DNA of 64,000 nt, taken from contig NZ_BMWD01000001.1 of assembly GCF_014651055.1 (NCBI RefSeq), forward strand, positions 408,668 through 472,667, given 5' to 3'. Positions within the stretch are counted from its first letter, which is position 1. Every line of letters begins with the position of its first letter. Position numbers and translations under genes: made by a program. A model generated the notes under the pieces. The model saw only the letters and a program-made list of their open reading frames with translations. It was not told the origin of the DNA and searched no databases. This document shows, piece after piece, positions 38,724 through 47,906 of the stretch. Source of the DNA: Streptomyces fructofermentans (GTDB lineage Bacteria > Actinomycetota > Actinomycetes > Streptomycetales > Streptomycetaceae).

Positions 38724-39083
38724 GGCGGTCCTCTCCGGTGTCGCGGCTCCGACGTACCCGTCGGTACGTCTGCGTCTGAGGACAGCATGGCGGAGATCGC
38801 GGGGAGCGGTGAGGTCCGGACATGTGACCTGCGTCAAAGAATTCCGGCCGCCGGAAGTCCATGCGGCGGCGCAGTATCGCAGCCACTTCGGCGAATTGAG
38901 TGGTTTTGCTCAAGCGCGTTGCGCAAGCGATGCCGACTGATGTTGGTCATCGGGTCCTGAGATGCGGGATAATGGCTTGGAAGCAATGTGTTCGATGCCG
39001 GTGACGCGTGTCCGACGAGAGGATGCGTGCCCTTCAGTGGGGCCGTCGGCGACGATGAGCTGGTTTCAGGAAGGGGAACGAGC
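38724..39083. promoter_or_regulatory. Divergent intergenic region, enoyl-CoA hydratase / DUF3117
   Basis: This 360-bp region is comparatively AT-rich (38830-38990). A GATAAT hexamer at 38968-38973, with TTGGTC 20 bp upstream (38942-38947), is a possible but over-spaced promoter for DUF3117. No further gene is supported. Confidence 0.45.
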
Positions 39084-39251
39084 ATGGCGGCCATGAAGCC
39101 GCGGACGGGCGATGGCCCGCTCGAGGTGACCAAGGAGGGGCGGGGCATCGTCATGCGCGTTCCGCTCGAAGGCGGCGGTCGGCTCGTCGTCGAGCTGACC
39201 CCGGACGAGGCGGACGCGCTCGGCGACGCCCTCAAGAAGGTCGTCGGCTGA
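39084..39251 (+). CDS. DUF3117 domain-containing small protein
   Basis: This 55-residue protein starts at ATG 39084 behind AAGGGGAAC. Its whole length (MAAMKPRTGDGPLEVTKEGR...) is the DUF3117 family, near-universal in actinobacteria and equivalent to M. tuberculosis Rv1211. It has a small beta-rich N-terminus and a C-terminal helix (PDEADALGDALKKV). Function unknown. Two strong hairpins follow immediately, indicating a short abundant monocistronic mRNA. Confidence 0.92.
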   Translation: MAAMKPRTGDGPLEVTKEGRGIVMRVPLEGGGRLVVELTPDEADALGDALKKVVG

Positions 39252-39271
39252 CGCGGAACGCGACCATACCT

Positions 39272-39314
39272 GTCAGCTGCCCCGGCATCGTCACGCGATG
39301 CCGGGGCAGCTGAC
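39272..39314 (+). terminator. DUF3117 terminator, first hairpin
   Basis: A perfect 19-bp stem (39272-39290 with 39296-39314) with a 5-base loop, 20 bp after the stop. Confidence 0.9.
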
Positions 39315-39317
39315 GTA

Positions 39318-39344
39318 CAGGGGCACGCCAATGGCGTGCCCCTG
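39318..39344. terminator. Second hairpin between DUF3117 and O-methyltransferase
   Basis: A 12-bp stem (39318-39329 with 39333-39344) with a 3-base loop follows the first by 3 bp. The pair probably serves both convergent genes. Confidence 0.8.
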
Positions 39345-39397
39345 TGGCGTTTGTGCAGGTCAAAGGGTGTTCCAGGGTGAGCCGTGGACGGGGCGTG

Positions 39398-40030
39398 TCA
39401 GCGCTTGACCGCGCACAGCAGGCCGTCGCCGACCGGCAGCAGCGAGGGCACGAGGTCCTGGCTCTCGCGGATCGCGCGCAGCAGTTCGCGCAGCCGCAGC
39501 ACCTCGGTGGGCTGCGGTCCCGACTCCACGGTCCGGCCGTTCGCGAAGACGCCCTCGAAGACGACCAGGCCGCCCGGCCGCAGCAGGCGCAACGATTCAG
39601 CGAGGTAGTCCAGGCACTCCAGCCGGTCGCCGTCGCAGAAGACGAGGTCGTACCCGGCGTCCGCGAGCCGGGGCAGGACGTCCAGCGCGCGGCCCGGGAT
39701 GAAGCGGGCGCGATTGCTGGCGAAGCCGGACGCGCGGAAGGCCTGGCGGGCGAACTGCTGGTGCTCCGGCTCCGGATCGACGGTCGTGAGTACACCGTCC
39801 GGCCGCATGCCGTGCAGCAGATGAATTCCGGATACGCCGGTGCCGGTCCCGATCTCCGCGACCGCCTTCGCGTCCACGGTGGCGGCCAGCAGCCGCAGGG
39901 CGGCGCCCGTGCCGGGCGACACCGAGCGCAGCCCCGCGTCCCGGGCGCGGTCCCTCGCCCAGTGCAGTGCCTCGTCCTCGGCGACAAAGGCGTCGGCGAA
40001 CGCCCAGCTCGTCAGCCGGTTGCCGGTAAT
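39398..40030 (-). CDS. O-methyltransferase, class I SAM-dependent (ATT start proposed)
   Basis: This SAM-dependent methyltransferase belongs to the catechol/caffeoyl-CoA group, with SAM motif [27 protein letters not shown] and FCDGDR. A conventional start (GTG 39922) would give 174 residues and remove the N-terminal helices ([18 protein letters not shown]) that the family needs, as in M. tuberculosis Rv1220c. Upstream to the stop there is no in-frame ATG, GTG or TTG. An ATT at 40030, six bases after AGGAG, begins [11 protein letters not shown] and gives 210 residues. CTG at 40015 is the alternative. It is divergent from sigE, as in mycobacteria. Methyl acceptor unknown. Confidence 0.85.
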   Translation of the reverse strand: MTGNRLTSWAFADAFVAEDEALHWARDRARDAGLRSVSPGTGAALRLLAATVDAKAVAEIGTGTGVSGIHLLHGMRPDGVLTTVDPEPEHQQFARQAFRASGFASNRARFIPGRALDVLPRLADAGYDLVFCDGDRLECLDYLAESLRLLRPGGLVVFEGVFANGRTVESGPQPTEVLRLRELLRAIRESQDLVPSLLPVGDGLLCAVKR

Positions 40031-40082
40031 GGCCCTCTCCTGTCCCCGTGGTTGCCTGGGCGTGACTGTATCCGTTGCCGCC

Positions 40083-40109
40083 GGGAACCCGCAGATGGGA
40101 CCAGTCGTT
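40083..40109 (+). promoter_or_regulatory. Candidate ECF-type promoter of sigE
   Basis: GGAACC (40084-40089) and CGTT (40106-40109) are separated by 16 bp, which fits the general ECF sigma consensus. It points at sigE, 130-160 bp upstream of its start, and would give a transcript beginning near 40116. Autoregulation by SigE is the natural reading, but recognition by another ECF factor is possible. Confidence 0.55.
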
Positions 40110-40240
40110 CACAAGGGGGTGCGGGACTACGCGGGGGGAAGCCGATGGACGAGGACGGCCGGCAGGTGCTGACGCAGCCATATGAGCGCGTATCAATTTC
40201 TCGTAAAACCGCTTATCCGGAGCTAACGGGCGAGGTGGCT

Positions 40241-41050
40241 ATGGTAGGTGCTCCACTGGACACCACCAGAGCCGACAGGGGAGGTGCGGCCGAGCCTGTG
40301 GATCGGGGAGGGGTGCTCAGGCGCCTGCTCAGATCAGCGGGTGAGCCGAAATCCGTGAACGACACCGCTGACCGATCCCTCCCTCATTCTCGACTTCGTT
40401 CGAGCGGGGGGACCCGCATCGCCGACTCCGCCCAGACCGCGACCTTCACGTCCGACGCGGACTCGCAGGCGTGGACTCCGCCCACCTGGGAGGAGATCGT
40501 CAGCACGCACAGCGGCCGGGTCTACCGTCTGGCGTACCGCCTGACGGGAAACCAGCACGATGCCGAGGACCTGACCCAGGAAGTCTTCGTCAGGGTCTTC
40601 CGCTCACTGTCGACGTACACGCCGGGCACCTTCGAGGGCTGGCTGCACCGCATCACCACCAACCTGTTCCTCGACATGGTCCGCCGCAAGCAGCGCATCC
40701 GTTTCGACGCCCTCGGCGACGACGCGGCCGAGCGCCTGCCCAGCCGCGAGCCGTCCCCGCAGCAGGTCTTCAACGACACGCACTTCGACGCGGACGTCCA
40801 GCAGGCACTCGACACGCTCGCGCCGGAATTCCGCGCCGCGGTCGTGCTCTGCGACATCGAGGGCCTCTCGTACGAGGAGATCGCCGCGACCCTGGGCGTC
40901 AAGCTCGGCACGGTCCGCAGCCGCATCCACCGCGGCCGCTCCCAGCTGCGCAAGGCCCTGGCCCACCGGTCGCCCGAGGCACGGGCCGAGCGCCGCGGGT
41001 TCGCGGTGACCGGAGTGCCCGCACTGGGAGGAGGGGGCGGGACCACGTGA
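40241..41050 (+). CDS. sigE: ECF RNA polymerase sigma factor, SigE (M. tuberculosis-type)
   Basis: This envelope-stress sigma factor has region 2 ([20 protein letters not shown]) and region 4 ([20 protein letters not shown] and [10 protein letters not shown]) very similar to mycobacterial SigE (Rv1221). ATG 40241 with GAGGTGG gives 269 residues. An in-frame ATG at 40145 with GGGGGAAG and a GTG at 40352 are credible alternatives; multiple starts are reported for the M. tuberculosis gene. The ~85-residue N-terminal extension before region 2 includes residues encoded by a palindromic repeat (40389-40420). The stop overlaps the anti-sigma start. It is not the cell-wall SigE (SCO3356) of S. coelicolor. 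Confidence 0.92.
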   Translation: MVGAPLDTTRADRGGAAEPVDRGGVLRRLLRSAGEPKSVNDTADRSLPHSRLRSSGGTRIADSAQTATFTSDADSQAWTPPTWEEIVSTHSGRVYRLAYRLTGNQHDAEDLTQEVFVRVFRSLSTYTPGTFEGWLHRITTNLFLDMVRRKQRIRFDALGDDAAERLPSREPSPQQVFNDTHFDADVQQALDTLAPEFRAAVVLCDIEGLSYEEIAATLGVKLGTVRSRIHRGRSQLRKALAHRSPEARAERRGFAVTGVPALGGGGGTT

Positions 41051-42003
41051 GCGGATCACGGCTGAACCCTGCCGACCGGCCCCTCGCCGAACAGCACCTC
41101 GGAGACCGGCTCTCCGCCTTGGTCGACGGCGAACTCGGGCACGAGGCGCGCGAGCGCGTCCTGTCCCACCTCGCCACGTGCGCGCGCTGCAAGTCGGAGG
41201 CCGACGAGCAGCGGCGACTCAAGAACGTCTTCGCGGAGGTGGCCCCGCCGCCGCCCTCGGAGAGCTTCCTCGCCCGTCTCCAGGGACTCCCCGGCGGGGA
41301 CGGCACGGACGGTGACGGACCCCCGCTCGGCGGGAGAGGCTTCGGCGCCCCCGGGGTCTTCGACATGACACCGGGCTCCTTCGGCTACGCGCCGTCGGGC
41401 GTCCACTCCGCCGTGCTGCCCTCGGGGCAGCGCGGGTTCCGCATCCACGACATGAACCGCCGCGAGGCCGAGCGGTCGGCGTCACGCGGGCTGCGCTTCG
41501 CGGCCGCCGCGGCCGGAGCCGTCTCGCTCGCTGCGATCGCGCTCGGCGGGGTGTCGACCGGCGTACCCGCCGACACCTCCGACACACGGGGCGGATCGGG
41601 GTCCGGCAGCAATGTGACGCCCATGCGGAGCGCCGGCGCCGCGGGCACCGCCAACTCGGACAACCAGCGCCGGCGCGGCGTCGCGCCGCTGCTCGCACAG
41701 GGCCAGCGGTCCTTCACCGGAGAGGGCGGGGCGCAGACCGGTATGTCGGCGCCGCTGCTGCCCGGGGCACCCGCGCCCGGCACCGCGTCGACCGTCGGGC
41801 AGGGGGCCCGCCCGCTGCACACGCTGGCGACCCCCGTGCTGGTCGGTGCCGCCGCCATGTCGCCGCTCATACGTCCCTTCACCCCGGCGCCACCCGTCAC
41901 GCTCACCACGTGGTCGGCGGGCCAGGAGGTCGACACGTCGGTGCTTCCGGTGCTGCCGCCGTTCACCTCGTCCGCCTCACCCTCGCCTTCCACCTCCGGC
42001 TGA
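41047..42003 (+). CDS. rseA: Zinc-finger anti-sigma factor, RseA-like
   Basis: This 318-residue membrane protein starts at GTG 41047, inside the sigE stop (GTGA). The cytoplasmic anti-sigma domain (residues ~12-80) contains H41xxxC45xxC48, the ZAS zinc motif that binds and inhibits ECF sigma factors. A linker and one helix (~148-172, [17 protein letters not shown]) follow. The ~145-residue extracytoplasmic part is Pro/Ala/Ser-rich and lacks a recognisable sensor domain. It should hold SigE inactive until stress. HtrA downstream may be the responding protease. Confidence 0.88.
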   Translation: MSGSRLNPADRPLAEQHLGDRLSALVDGELGHEARERVLSHLATCARCKSEADEQRRLKNVFAEVAPPPPSESFLARLQGLPGGDGTDGDGPPLGGRGFGAPGVFDMTPGSFGYAPSGVHSAVLPSGQRGFRIHDMNRREAERSASRGLRFAAAAAGAVSLAAIALGGVSTGVPADTSDTRGGSGSGSNVTPMRSAGAAGTANSDNQRRRGVAPLLAQGQRSFTGEGGAQTGMSAPLLPGAPAPGTASTVGQGARPLHTLATPVLVGAAAMSPLIRPFTPAPPVTLTTWSAGQEVDTSVLPVLPPFTSSASPSPSTSG

Positions 42004-42150
42004 CCCGGCTCTCTGCGCGACGGCCCGGGAACCTGGTTGAATCCAGGGGATGTGCCGTGCCCGCCGCAGTGACCCCGGGCGCGGAGTCGACAAACCGCGG
42101 TGGCCGCCGACGTGCAGTGCCGCGGGTCAGGCGTGGGGAGTACGACCAGC

Positions 42151-44196
42151 ATGGACGAGGGGAAGCCCACGAGGCCGAAGTGGTGGAGCCGGCCCCGAAC
42201 CCATGTGCCGGACTCCGCCCGAGCGGAGGCCGTGGCCGCGACGGACGGCGCGAGCGGCGTTCACGGGGGCGGCACGGACGGCGACTTCGAGTTGGAGAAG
42301 CCCGCGGGAGCGCGCGCCGGGGACGGCCCGTCCGCCACGGACCCGTCCGCCGGCGGCAGCGGCTCGGCGCCCATACCCGCGCCCGCGCCGGAGCCCCTCG
42401 CCGCGCCCGCCCCGGAGCCTCTCGCCGCGCCCGCGCCGGAGCGCCTCGCCGCGCCCGCGCCGGAGCCCCTCGCCGCGCCCGCCCCGGAGCCCGATCCGGC
42501 GCCCGTCCCGGCGCTGGGGACCGTTCCGGTCCGGGACGACGTGGCGGCCGGAGCGGGCACGGGAGGCGAGCGGCCCCGCCCCCTCCACGACCCCGACCCC
42601 TACAGCACCCCGCCCTACGGCCGGCCCGGCCCCTGGGCCCCCGCACCGCCTGTGCAGCACCCGGGGACGACCCCCGCCCACGGGACCGCCGTCGGGGCCG
42701 CGGCCCCGCACCGGGACCTGACCCCGGGAGCCGGACCGGAACCGGCCGCCCCGCACGGCGTCCCCGGACCCGCGCTGCCTCCGGGCCAGCACCGGTCCGA
42801 CGTCCCCGGTCCGGGCGGTCCGGGCGGTCCGGGCGGCCCGGGCGGCCCGGGCCACCCGGGCCACGGGTTCCTGCCCCCGGCCGGCCCTCCCGGCGAGGGC
42901 GACTTCCCCTTCCCCGCCCCGGCGCGCGCTTCCGCCCCCGAGCCCGGTGCCGCCCCGTTCCCCGCCGGCCCCGAACACGGCGGAACCGGCCCGGCCGCGC
43001 ACAGCCCCTGGCAGAACTACGACCCCTGGGCCGCCGCACCCCTCCAGCACAACGGAGCGGCCGCCGAGAGCGTGGCCGCCCGCCGAGGCCGTACGCGCAG
43101 GGCACTGGTCCTCGGCGCCGCACTCCTCGCGCTGGCCTCCGGAGGCGTCGGCGGGGCCGTGGGCGCCTATCTGGAGCGCAACGGCGGCATCGACGACGTG
43201 GAGCTGCCGCAGGCCGACACCGAGGCCGAGGGACGGGCACCGGACAGCGTGGCCGGCATCGCGGCCAGCGCGCTGCCCAGCGTCGTCACGCTGCATGTGA
43301 GCGGATCGGACGCGCAGGGCACCGGCACCGGATTCGTCCTCGACCGGCGCGGCCACATCCTCACCAACAACCACGTCGTCGACCCGGCGGACGGCTCCGG
43401 CGGGATAACGGTCACCTTCAGCGGCGGCCAGACCGCCAAGGCCGAGGTCGTCGGGCACGACAGCGGCTACGACCTCGCCGTCGTCAAGGTGAAGGGTGTC
43501 AGCGGCCTCAAGCCCCTCCCGCTCGGCAACTCCGACAACGTGCAGGTCGGCGACCCGGTGGTGGCCATCGGCGCCCCCTTCGACCTGGAGAACACCGTCA
43601 CCGCGGGCATCATCAGCGCCAAGGAGCGCCCCATCACGGCGGGCGGCGAGGAGGGCGACGGCAGCGACATCTCGTACGTGGACGCGCTGCAGACGGACGC
43701 CCCGATAAACCCGGGCAACTCCGGTGGTCCGCTGGTCGACTCCAAGGCCCGGGTCATCGGCATCAACAGCGCCATCCGCTCCGCCGACAGCGGCTCCGCC
43801 CCGGAGAACGGCCAGTCCGGTTCGATCGGCCTCGGTTTCGCCATCCCCATCAACCAGGGCAAGCGCGTCGCCGAGGAACTCATCAACACGGGCAAGGCCA
43901 CCCACCCGGTCATCGGCGTGACGCTGGACATGGAGTACACGGGCGACGGGGCCCGCGTGGGAGCCGAGGCGGCCGACGGCGGACCCCCGGTCACCCGCGG
44001 CGGCCCCGGCGACCGGGCCGGCATCGAGGCCGGCGACGTGATCACCGAGGTCGACGGGCAGCGCGTGCGCTCCGGTGAGGAGCTCATCGTCAAGACCCGC
44101 GCCCACCGCCCGGGCGACCGGCTGGAGCTGACGCTGGAGCGCGACGGCCGGGAGCGGACGGTCGCACTGGTCCTCGGTTCCGCCGACGGCGACTGA
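42151..44196 (+). CDS. htrA: HtrA/DegP-like serine protease with PDZ domain
   Basis: This 681-residue membrane-anchored protease starts at ATG 42151 behind GGGGAG. The N-terminal ~320 residues are cytoplasmic, Pro/Ala/Gly-rich, with four near-identical octads of type APAPEPLA (24-bp units, 42378-42493) and a GPG collagen-like run. One helix (~315-335, ALVLGAALLALASGGVGGAV) precedes a trypsin-fold domain with triad H408 (NNHVV), D441 (YDLAV) and S524 (NSGGP). A C-terminal PDZ domain follows (GDRAGIEAGDVITEVDGQRV). It corresponds to mycobacterial Rv1223, in the order SigE-RseA-HtrA-TatB. Role: extracytoplasmic protein quality control, possibly also processing of the anti-sigma factor. Confidence 0.94.
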   Translation: MDEGKPTRPKWWSRPRTHVPDSARAEAVAATDGASGVHGGGTDGDFELEKPAGARAGDGPSATDPSAGGSGSAPIPAPAPEPLAAPAPEPLAAPAPERLAAPAPEPLAAPAPEPDPAPVPALGTVPVRDDVAAGAGTGGERPRPLHDPDPYSTPPYGRPGPWAPAPPVQHPGTTPAHGTAVGAAAPHRDLTPGAGPEPAAPHGVPGPALPPGQHRSDVPGPGGPGGPGGPGGPGHPGHGFLPPAGPPGEGDFPFPAPARASAPEPGAAPFPAGPEHGGTGPAAHSPWQNYDPWAAAPLQHNGAAAESVAARRGRTRRALVLGAALLALASGGVGGAVGAYLERNGGIDDVELPQADTEAEGRAPDSVAGIAASALPSVVTLHVSGSDAQGTGTGFVLDRRGHILTNNHVVDPADGSGGITVTFSGGQTAKAEVVGHDSGYDLAVVKVKGVSGLKPLPLGNSDNVQVGDPVVAIGAPFDLENTVTAGIISAKERPITAGGEEGDGSDISYVDALQTDAPINPGNSGGPLVDSKARVIGINSAIRSADSGSAPENGQSGSIGLGFAIPINQGKRVAEELINTGKATHPVIGVTLDMEYTGDGARVGAEAADGGPPVTRGGPGDRAGIEAGDVITEVDGQRVRSGEELIVKTRAHRPGDRLELTLERDGRERTVALVLGSADGD

Positions 44197-44383
44197 CCGG
44201 GACGTCCCGGGAGGTGGCCGAAAGGCCCCGTCCCGTACGCGCGGCGGGCCGGGCCACCGCCGCCCGCCACCCGGCCGGAGGTCGCGGGACAGTACCGGAC
44301 GGACAGGTGGTCCGGGTACCGTGGACCCGGCCCGGACCACGGAAGACCTGCCGAGGGCCGAGGACATCGCGAGGAGCTGCAAG

Positions 44384-44833
44384 GTGTTCAATGACATAGG
44401 AGTTTTCGAGCTGGTGACGCTCGTCGTGCTCGCTGTGCTCGTCTTCGGTCCGGACAAGCTCCCGAAGGTGATCCAGGACGTCACCCGCACCATCCGCAAG
44501 ATCCGTGAGTTCTCGGAGAGCGCCAAGCAGGACATCCGTGAGGAACTCGGCCCCGAGTTCAAGGACTTCGAGTTCGAGGACCTCAACCCCAAGACGTTCA
44601 TCCGCAAGCAGTTGGACAACGACGAACTGGGGCTCAAGGAGATCCGCAACGGCTTCGACCTGAAGAAGGAGATGGCCGAGGTCACGGACGCCGTGCACGG
44701 CCGCGAGTCGGACTCCTCGTCGGCTTCGCCCGCCTCGTCGTCGGCGGCCTCCGGCGGCAGCGTCGACATGACGAAGAAGCGCGAGAAGCTCGACGCGGAC
44801 GAGCGCCCGCCGTTCGACTCCGACGCCACCTGA
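44384..44833 (+). CDS. tatB: Sec-independent protein translocase subunit TatB
   Basis: This 149-residue protein starts at GTG 44384 behind GAGGAG. VFNDIGVFELVTLVVLAVLV is the N-terminal helix, followed by the FGPDKLPK hinge motif and a long amphipathic, charged helix, then a Ser/Ala-rich tail. Length and the N-terminal N/D-I-G-x-x-E motif favour TatB over TatA. It works with TatC, and together with TatA, encoded elsewhere, to export folded proteins. Its place behind htrA repeats the mycobacterial Rv1223-Rv1224 order. Confidence 0.93.
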   Translation: MFNDIGVFELVTLVVLAVLVFGPDKLPKVIQDVTRTIRKIREFSESAKQDIREELGPEFKDFEFEDLNPKTFIRKQLDNDELGLKEIRNGFDLKKEMAEVTDAVHGRESDSSSASPASSSAASGGSVDMTKKREKLDADERPPFDSDAT

Positions 44834-45254
44834 GCCCGCCGGCACCCGCGCGACCGGGCCCGCGAGAGGCCCGCGCCGGGAGCGCCCACGACCCGTGAGC
44901 CCTCGAGCGGACCGGCGATTCCCCTTCCGCGCCTCCGCCCAATCCGCCTCCGCCTCTTCCCTTCTGCGCCTCCGCCTCTCCCCCCAGGCGCTTCCCGCCT
45001 TCCCCGAGCGGTGCGACCCGCCGGGCCGCCGAAGTGTCACGCGTCACGTCGCGCAGGGGCCAACGGGCCGCCCACCGGCCCGATTCCAGCAGGTCGCGGA
45101 GGCCGGACGCGACGCGTACGCGACCCACTGGGCGACCGGTTTCCCGGCTCACCGGGGAGCTGTGGCTATCCTGCCTAGTTGTTGTGCGGACCGGAAGGAC
45201 GCCCGAAGGGGGGCGGGCCGCCCCGGTCCGACGAGAGCGAGGAGGCGTCCGGGC
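44834..45254. promoter_or_regulatory. Intergenic region after tatB
   Basis: This 420-bp region has no supported gene. A short GC inverted repeat after tatB (near 44850-44880) may end that transcript. A pyrimidine-rich stretch with recurring gcctccgcc units lies at 44927-44992. The promoter of the next gene is probably near 45160-45185 (tatcctgcctagttgt). Confidence 0.45.
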
Positions 45255-45911
45255 ATGGAGACGACAAGTCGGGTAGGCGCGCAGGCGCCGGCCGCGGAGG
45301 GTGGACAACAGGACCCCTTCGCCCGGGGCACGGTCGACGGCTACCTGCTGGCGCCCTTCCCCTGGTACGGCCTCGACGAGGCCTTCACCGGGGAGCGCCG
45401 GCTGATGCAGGTCGGCGCGGCGGCCGACGGGGCCGTCGAGCACGGCTCGATCGGGCACGGCGACGAGCCCTCGGTACGCGGCGAGACCGCGGAGGACAAG
45501 GAGCGCTTCGCGGTCGTCGTCACCGTCGCGGCCAACCCCGTACGGCGCAGTGCCGACGGCACGGGACTCATGGAGGCCACCTCGGTGTCCTCCGCGGCGT
45601 GGCTCGCGGGGGTCGGGCTGCTGTCCTTCACCTGGCCCGGCCAGATGGACCACACCCTGCGCGACGACTGGCTGGACCAGCAGACCGAGACGGCGTGGGT
45701 CCTCGCGGACGACCTGGACGGCTCGGACTGGTCGACGCTGTCCCTCCCGGTGGACGGCGTCCCGACGACCTTCCACTACCGGGAGTCGGAGTTCGGCTGG
45801 GTCCTCGCCGGATCCACCCGGGAAGGCGTCCACCTGGGCGCGTACGGGCGCGGGATGAGCGCGTACGGCCTGGGCTTCGCCATGATCAAGGACATCGCCA
45901 CGTACGCGTAG
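45255..45911 (+). CDS. Conserved hypothetical protein
   Basis: This 218-residue soluble protein starts at ATG 45255 with GAGGAGG upstream. It is acidic and beta-rich, with many Trp and Tyr residues (FPWYGLDEAF; WVLADDLDGSDWS; YGRGMSAYGLGF). No signal peptide, helix or recognised motif is present. Normal codon bias and a terminator 38 bp downstream support a real monocistronic gene. Function unknown. Confidence 0.8.
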   Translation: METTSRVGAQAPAAEGGQQDPFARGTVDGYLLAPFPWYGLDEAFTGERRLMQVGAAADGAVEHGSIGHGDEPSVRGETAEDKERFAVVVTVAANPVRRSADGTGLMEATSVSSAAWLAGVGLLSFTWPGQMDHTLRDDWLDQQTETAWVLADDLDGSDWSTLSLPVDGVPTTFHYRESEFGWVLAGSTREGVHLGAYGRGMSAYGLGFAMIKDIATYA

Positions 45912-45949
45912 GGCGCGTCGGCGCGGAACGTACGCGCGGCACATGTGCG

Positions 45950-45983
45950 GAAGGGGGCGCCGTCGGGTGACGGCGCCCCCTTC
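45950..45983 (+). terminator. Terminator after the conserved hypothetical gene
   Basis: A perfect 15-bp stem (45950-45964 with 45969-45983) with a 4-base loop, 38 bp after the stop, facing the 3' end of mrp. Confidence 0.87.
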
Positions 45984-46128
45984 GCGTGTGCGGCGGGGCC
46001 GGGGCCGCCGGGCGGCGTCGGCCTCCCGGGCGCCGGGCCGGACCCGTAGGCCTGCACGGGCGCCCGGGACGGCACCGGTGTGCGGGCGGCCGGACCCGGG
46101 GCGCGGGTCCGGCCGCCCCGGGCGGGAC

Positions 46129-47262
46129 CTAGAACTTGTTGCGCGGGGTGATGCCGAGGGACATGCCCGACAGGCCGCGCTGGCGGCCCCCGAGCTTTCC
46201 GGCGATGGAGCGCAGGGCCGAGCCGGCCGGGGAGTCGGGGTCGGTGAGGACCACCGGCCTGCCCTCGTCGCCGCCCTCGCGCAGGCGGACGTCGATCGGG
46301 ATGGAGCCGAGGACCGGGACCGTGGCGCCCGTGGTGCGGGTCAGTCCGTCGGCCACGCGCTGGCCGCCGCCGCTGCCGAACACGTCGACCATCTCGTCGC
46401 AGTGCGGGCAGGGCAGGCCGGCCATGTTCTCCACCACGCCGACGATCTTCTGGTGGGTCTGGACGGCGATGGAGCCGGCCCGCTCGGCGACCTCTGCGGC
46501 GGCCTGCTGCGGGGTCGTCACGACGAGGATCTCCGCGTTCGGGACGAGCTGCGCGACCGAGATCGCGATGTCGCCCGTGCCCGGCGGGAGGTCCAGGAGC
46601 AGGACGTCCAGGTCGCCCCAGAAGACGTCCGCGAGGAACTGCTGGAGCGCGCGGTGGAGCATCGGGCCGCGCCACACCACGGGGGCGTTGCCGGGTGTGA
46701 ACATGCCGATCGAGATGACCTTCACGCCGTGCGCCGACGGCGGCATGATCATGTTCTCGACCTGGGTGGGCCGCCCGTCGGCGCCCAGCATGCGCGGCAC
46801 CGAGTGGCCGTAGATGTCGGCGTCGACGACACCGACCTTCAGCCCGTCCGCGGCCATCGCCGCGGCGAGGTTGACCGTCACGGAGGACTTCCCGACACCG
46901 CCCTTTCCTGAGGCGACCGCGTACACGCGGGTCAGCGAGCCCGGCTTCGCGAAGGGGACCTCGCGCTCGGCCTGGCCGCCGCGCAGGGCCGACGCCAGCT
47001 CACGCCGCTGCTCGTCGCTCATCACGTCCAGGACCACGTCGACACCCGTGACTCCCTCGACGGCGGCGACCGCCTTCGTCACGTTCTCCGTGATCGTCTC
47101 TCGCATCGGGCAGCCGGAGACGGTCAGGAACACCGCGACAGCGACCGAGCCGTCCGCACCGATCTCCACCGATTTGACCATCCCGAGTTCGGTGATGGGC
47201 CGCTGGATCTCGGGGTCGTTCACCGTCGCCAGCGCTTCGCGCACCGCGTCTTCCGTAACCAT
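46129..47262 (-). CDS. mrp: Iron-sulfur carrier/assembly P-loop ATPase Mrp (ApbC/NBP35 family)
   Basis: This 377-residue protein has an N-terminal DUF59/MIP18 domain (1-90, TVNDPEIQRPITELGM) and a deviant P-loop ATPase domain with GKGGVGKSS (~115), DADIYGHS and LLLDLPPGTGD. The CPHC motif that holds a transferable 4Fe-4S cluster follows at ~280. It is thought to deliver iron-sulfur clusters to target proteins. The start is ATG 47262; no strong ribosome site precedes it. It lies 44 bp downstream of the DUF1003 gene. Corresponds to mycobacterial Rv1229c. Confidence 0.94.
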   Translation of the reverse strand: MVTEDAVREALATVNDPEIQRPITELGMVKSVEIGADGSVAVAVFLTVSGCPMRETITENVTKAVAAVEGVTGVDVVLDVMSDEQRRELASALRGGQAEREVPFAKPGSLTRVYAVASGKGGVGKSSVTVNLAAAMAADGLKVGVVDADIYGHSVPRMLGADGRPTQVENMIMPPSAHGVKVISIGMFTPGNAPVVWRGPMLHRALQQFLADVFWGDLDVLLLDLPPGTGDIAISVAQLVPNAEILVVTTPQQAAAEVAERAGSIAVQTHQKIVGVVENMAGLPCPHCDEMVDVFGSGGGQRVADGLTRTTGATVPVLGSIPIDVRLREGGDEGRPVVLTDPDSPAGSALRSIAGKLGGRQRGLSGMSLGITPRNKF

Positions 47263-47306
47263 GGGGTCGATGGTACGGCGCCCGGGCGGGGGGCCGGAAA
47301 GCCCCG

Positions 47307-47906
47307 TCACCGGTCGTCTACGTCACGTCCCCGCGGCCGTTCTGCCGGGAATACGACACGGGCGCCGCCGTGGCCGTCCGAACGGCGCTCCTCCAGCTCC
47401 TTGACCAGGTCCTCCAGCTCGGAGCGGATCCAGTCGCGGGTGGCGACCTCGCCGAGCCCGGCGCGCAGCGCCGCGATCTCCCGGGTCAGGTATTCGGTGT
47501 CCGCGATGGACCGCTCATTCTGCTTGCGGTCCTGTTCGAGGTTGACCCGGTCGCGGTCGTCCTGCCGGTTCTGCGCGAGCAGGATCAGCGGGGCCGCGTA
47601 CGAGGCCTGGAGCGAGAGCATCAGGGTCAGGAAGATGAACGGATAGCTGTCGAAGCGCAGGTCGCGCGGCGCTGAGACGTTCCACACCACCCACAGGATG
47701 ATCGCGACCGTCATCCAGACGATGAACCGTCCGGTGCCCAGGAACCGCGCGATCCGCTCCGACAGGCGGCCGAAGGCCTCGGGGTCGTACTCGGGGAGGA
47801 ACCGGCGCCGCCGCGGCTGCGGCTGGTCGAGCCGGACGCGCGGCCGGCCGGCGGTGCCCGCCCCGGTCGCGGCCCGTTCGCGGGCGGCCTCTCGCTCAGG
47901 AGCCAT
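47307..47906 (-). CDS. DUF1003 family membrane protein
   Basis: This 199-residue protein starts at ATG 47906, 11 bp inside the MgtE-like gene. A basic N-terminus (QPQPRRRRFLPEYDPEAFGR) precedes two helices (~63-80, IVWMTVAIILWVVWN; ~88-110, FIFLTLMLSLQASYAAPLILL), the DUF1003 core. A cytoplasmic coiled-coil tail (QNRQDDRDRVNLEQDRKQNE) follows. DUF1003 proteins are often beside MgtE-type genes, but their function is unknown. It is translationally coupled to the gene upstream. Confidence 0.9.
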   Translation of the reverse strand: MAPEREAARERAATGAGTAGRPRVRLDQPQPRRRRFLPEYDPEAFGRLSERIARFLGTGRFIVWMTVAIILWVVWNVSAPRDLRFDSYPFIFLTLMLSLQASYAAPLILLAQNRQDDRDRVNLEQDRKQNERSIADTEYLTREIAALRAGLGEVATRDWIRSELEDLVKELEERRSDGHGGARVVFPAERPRGRDVDDR

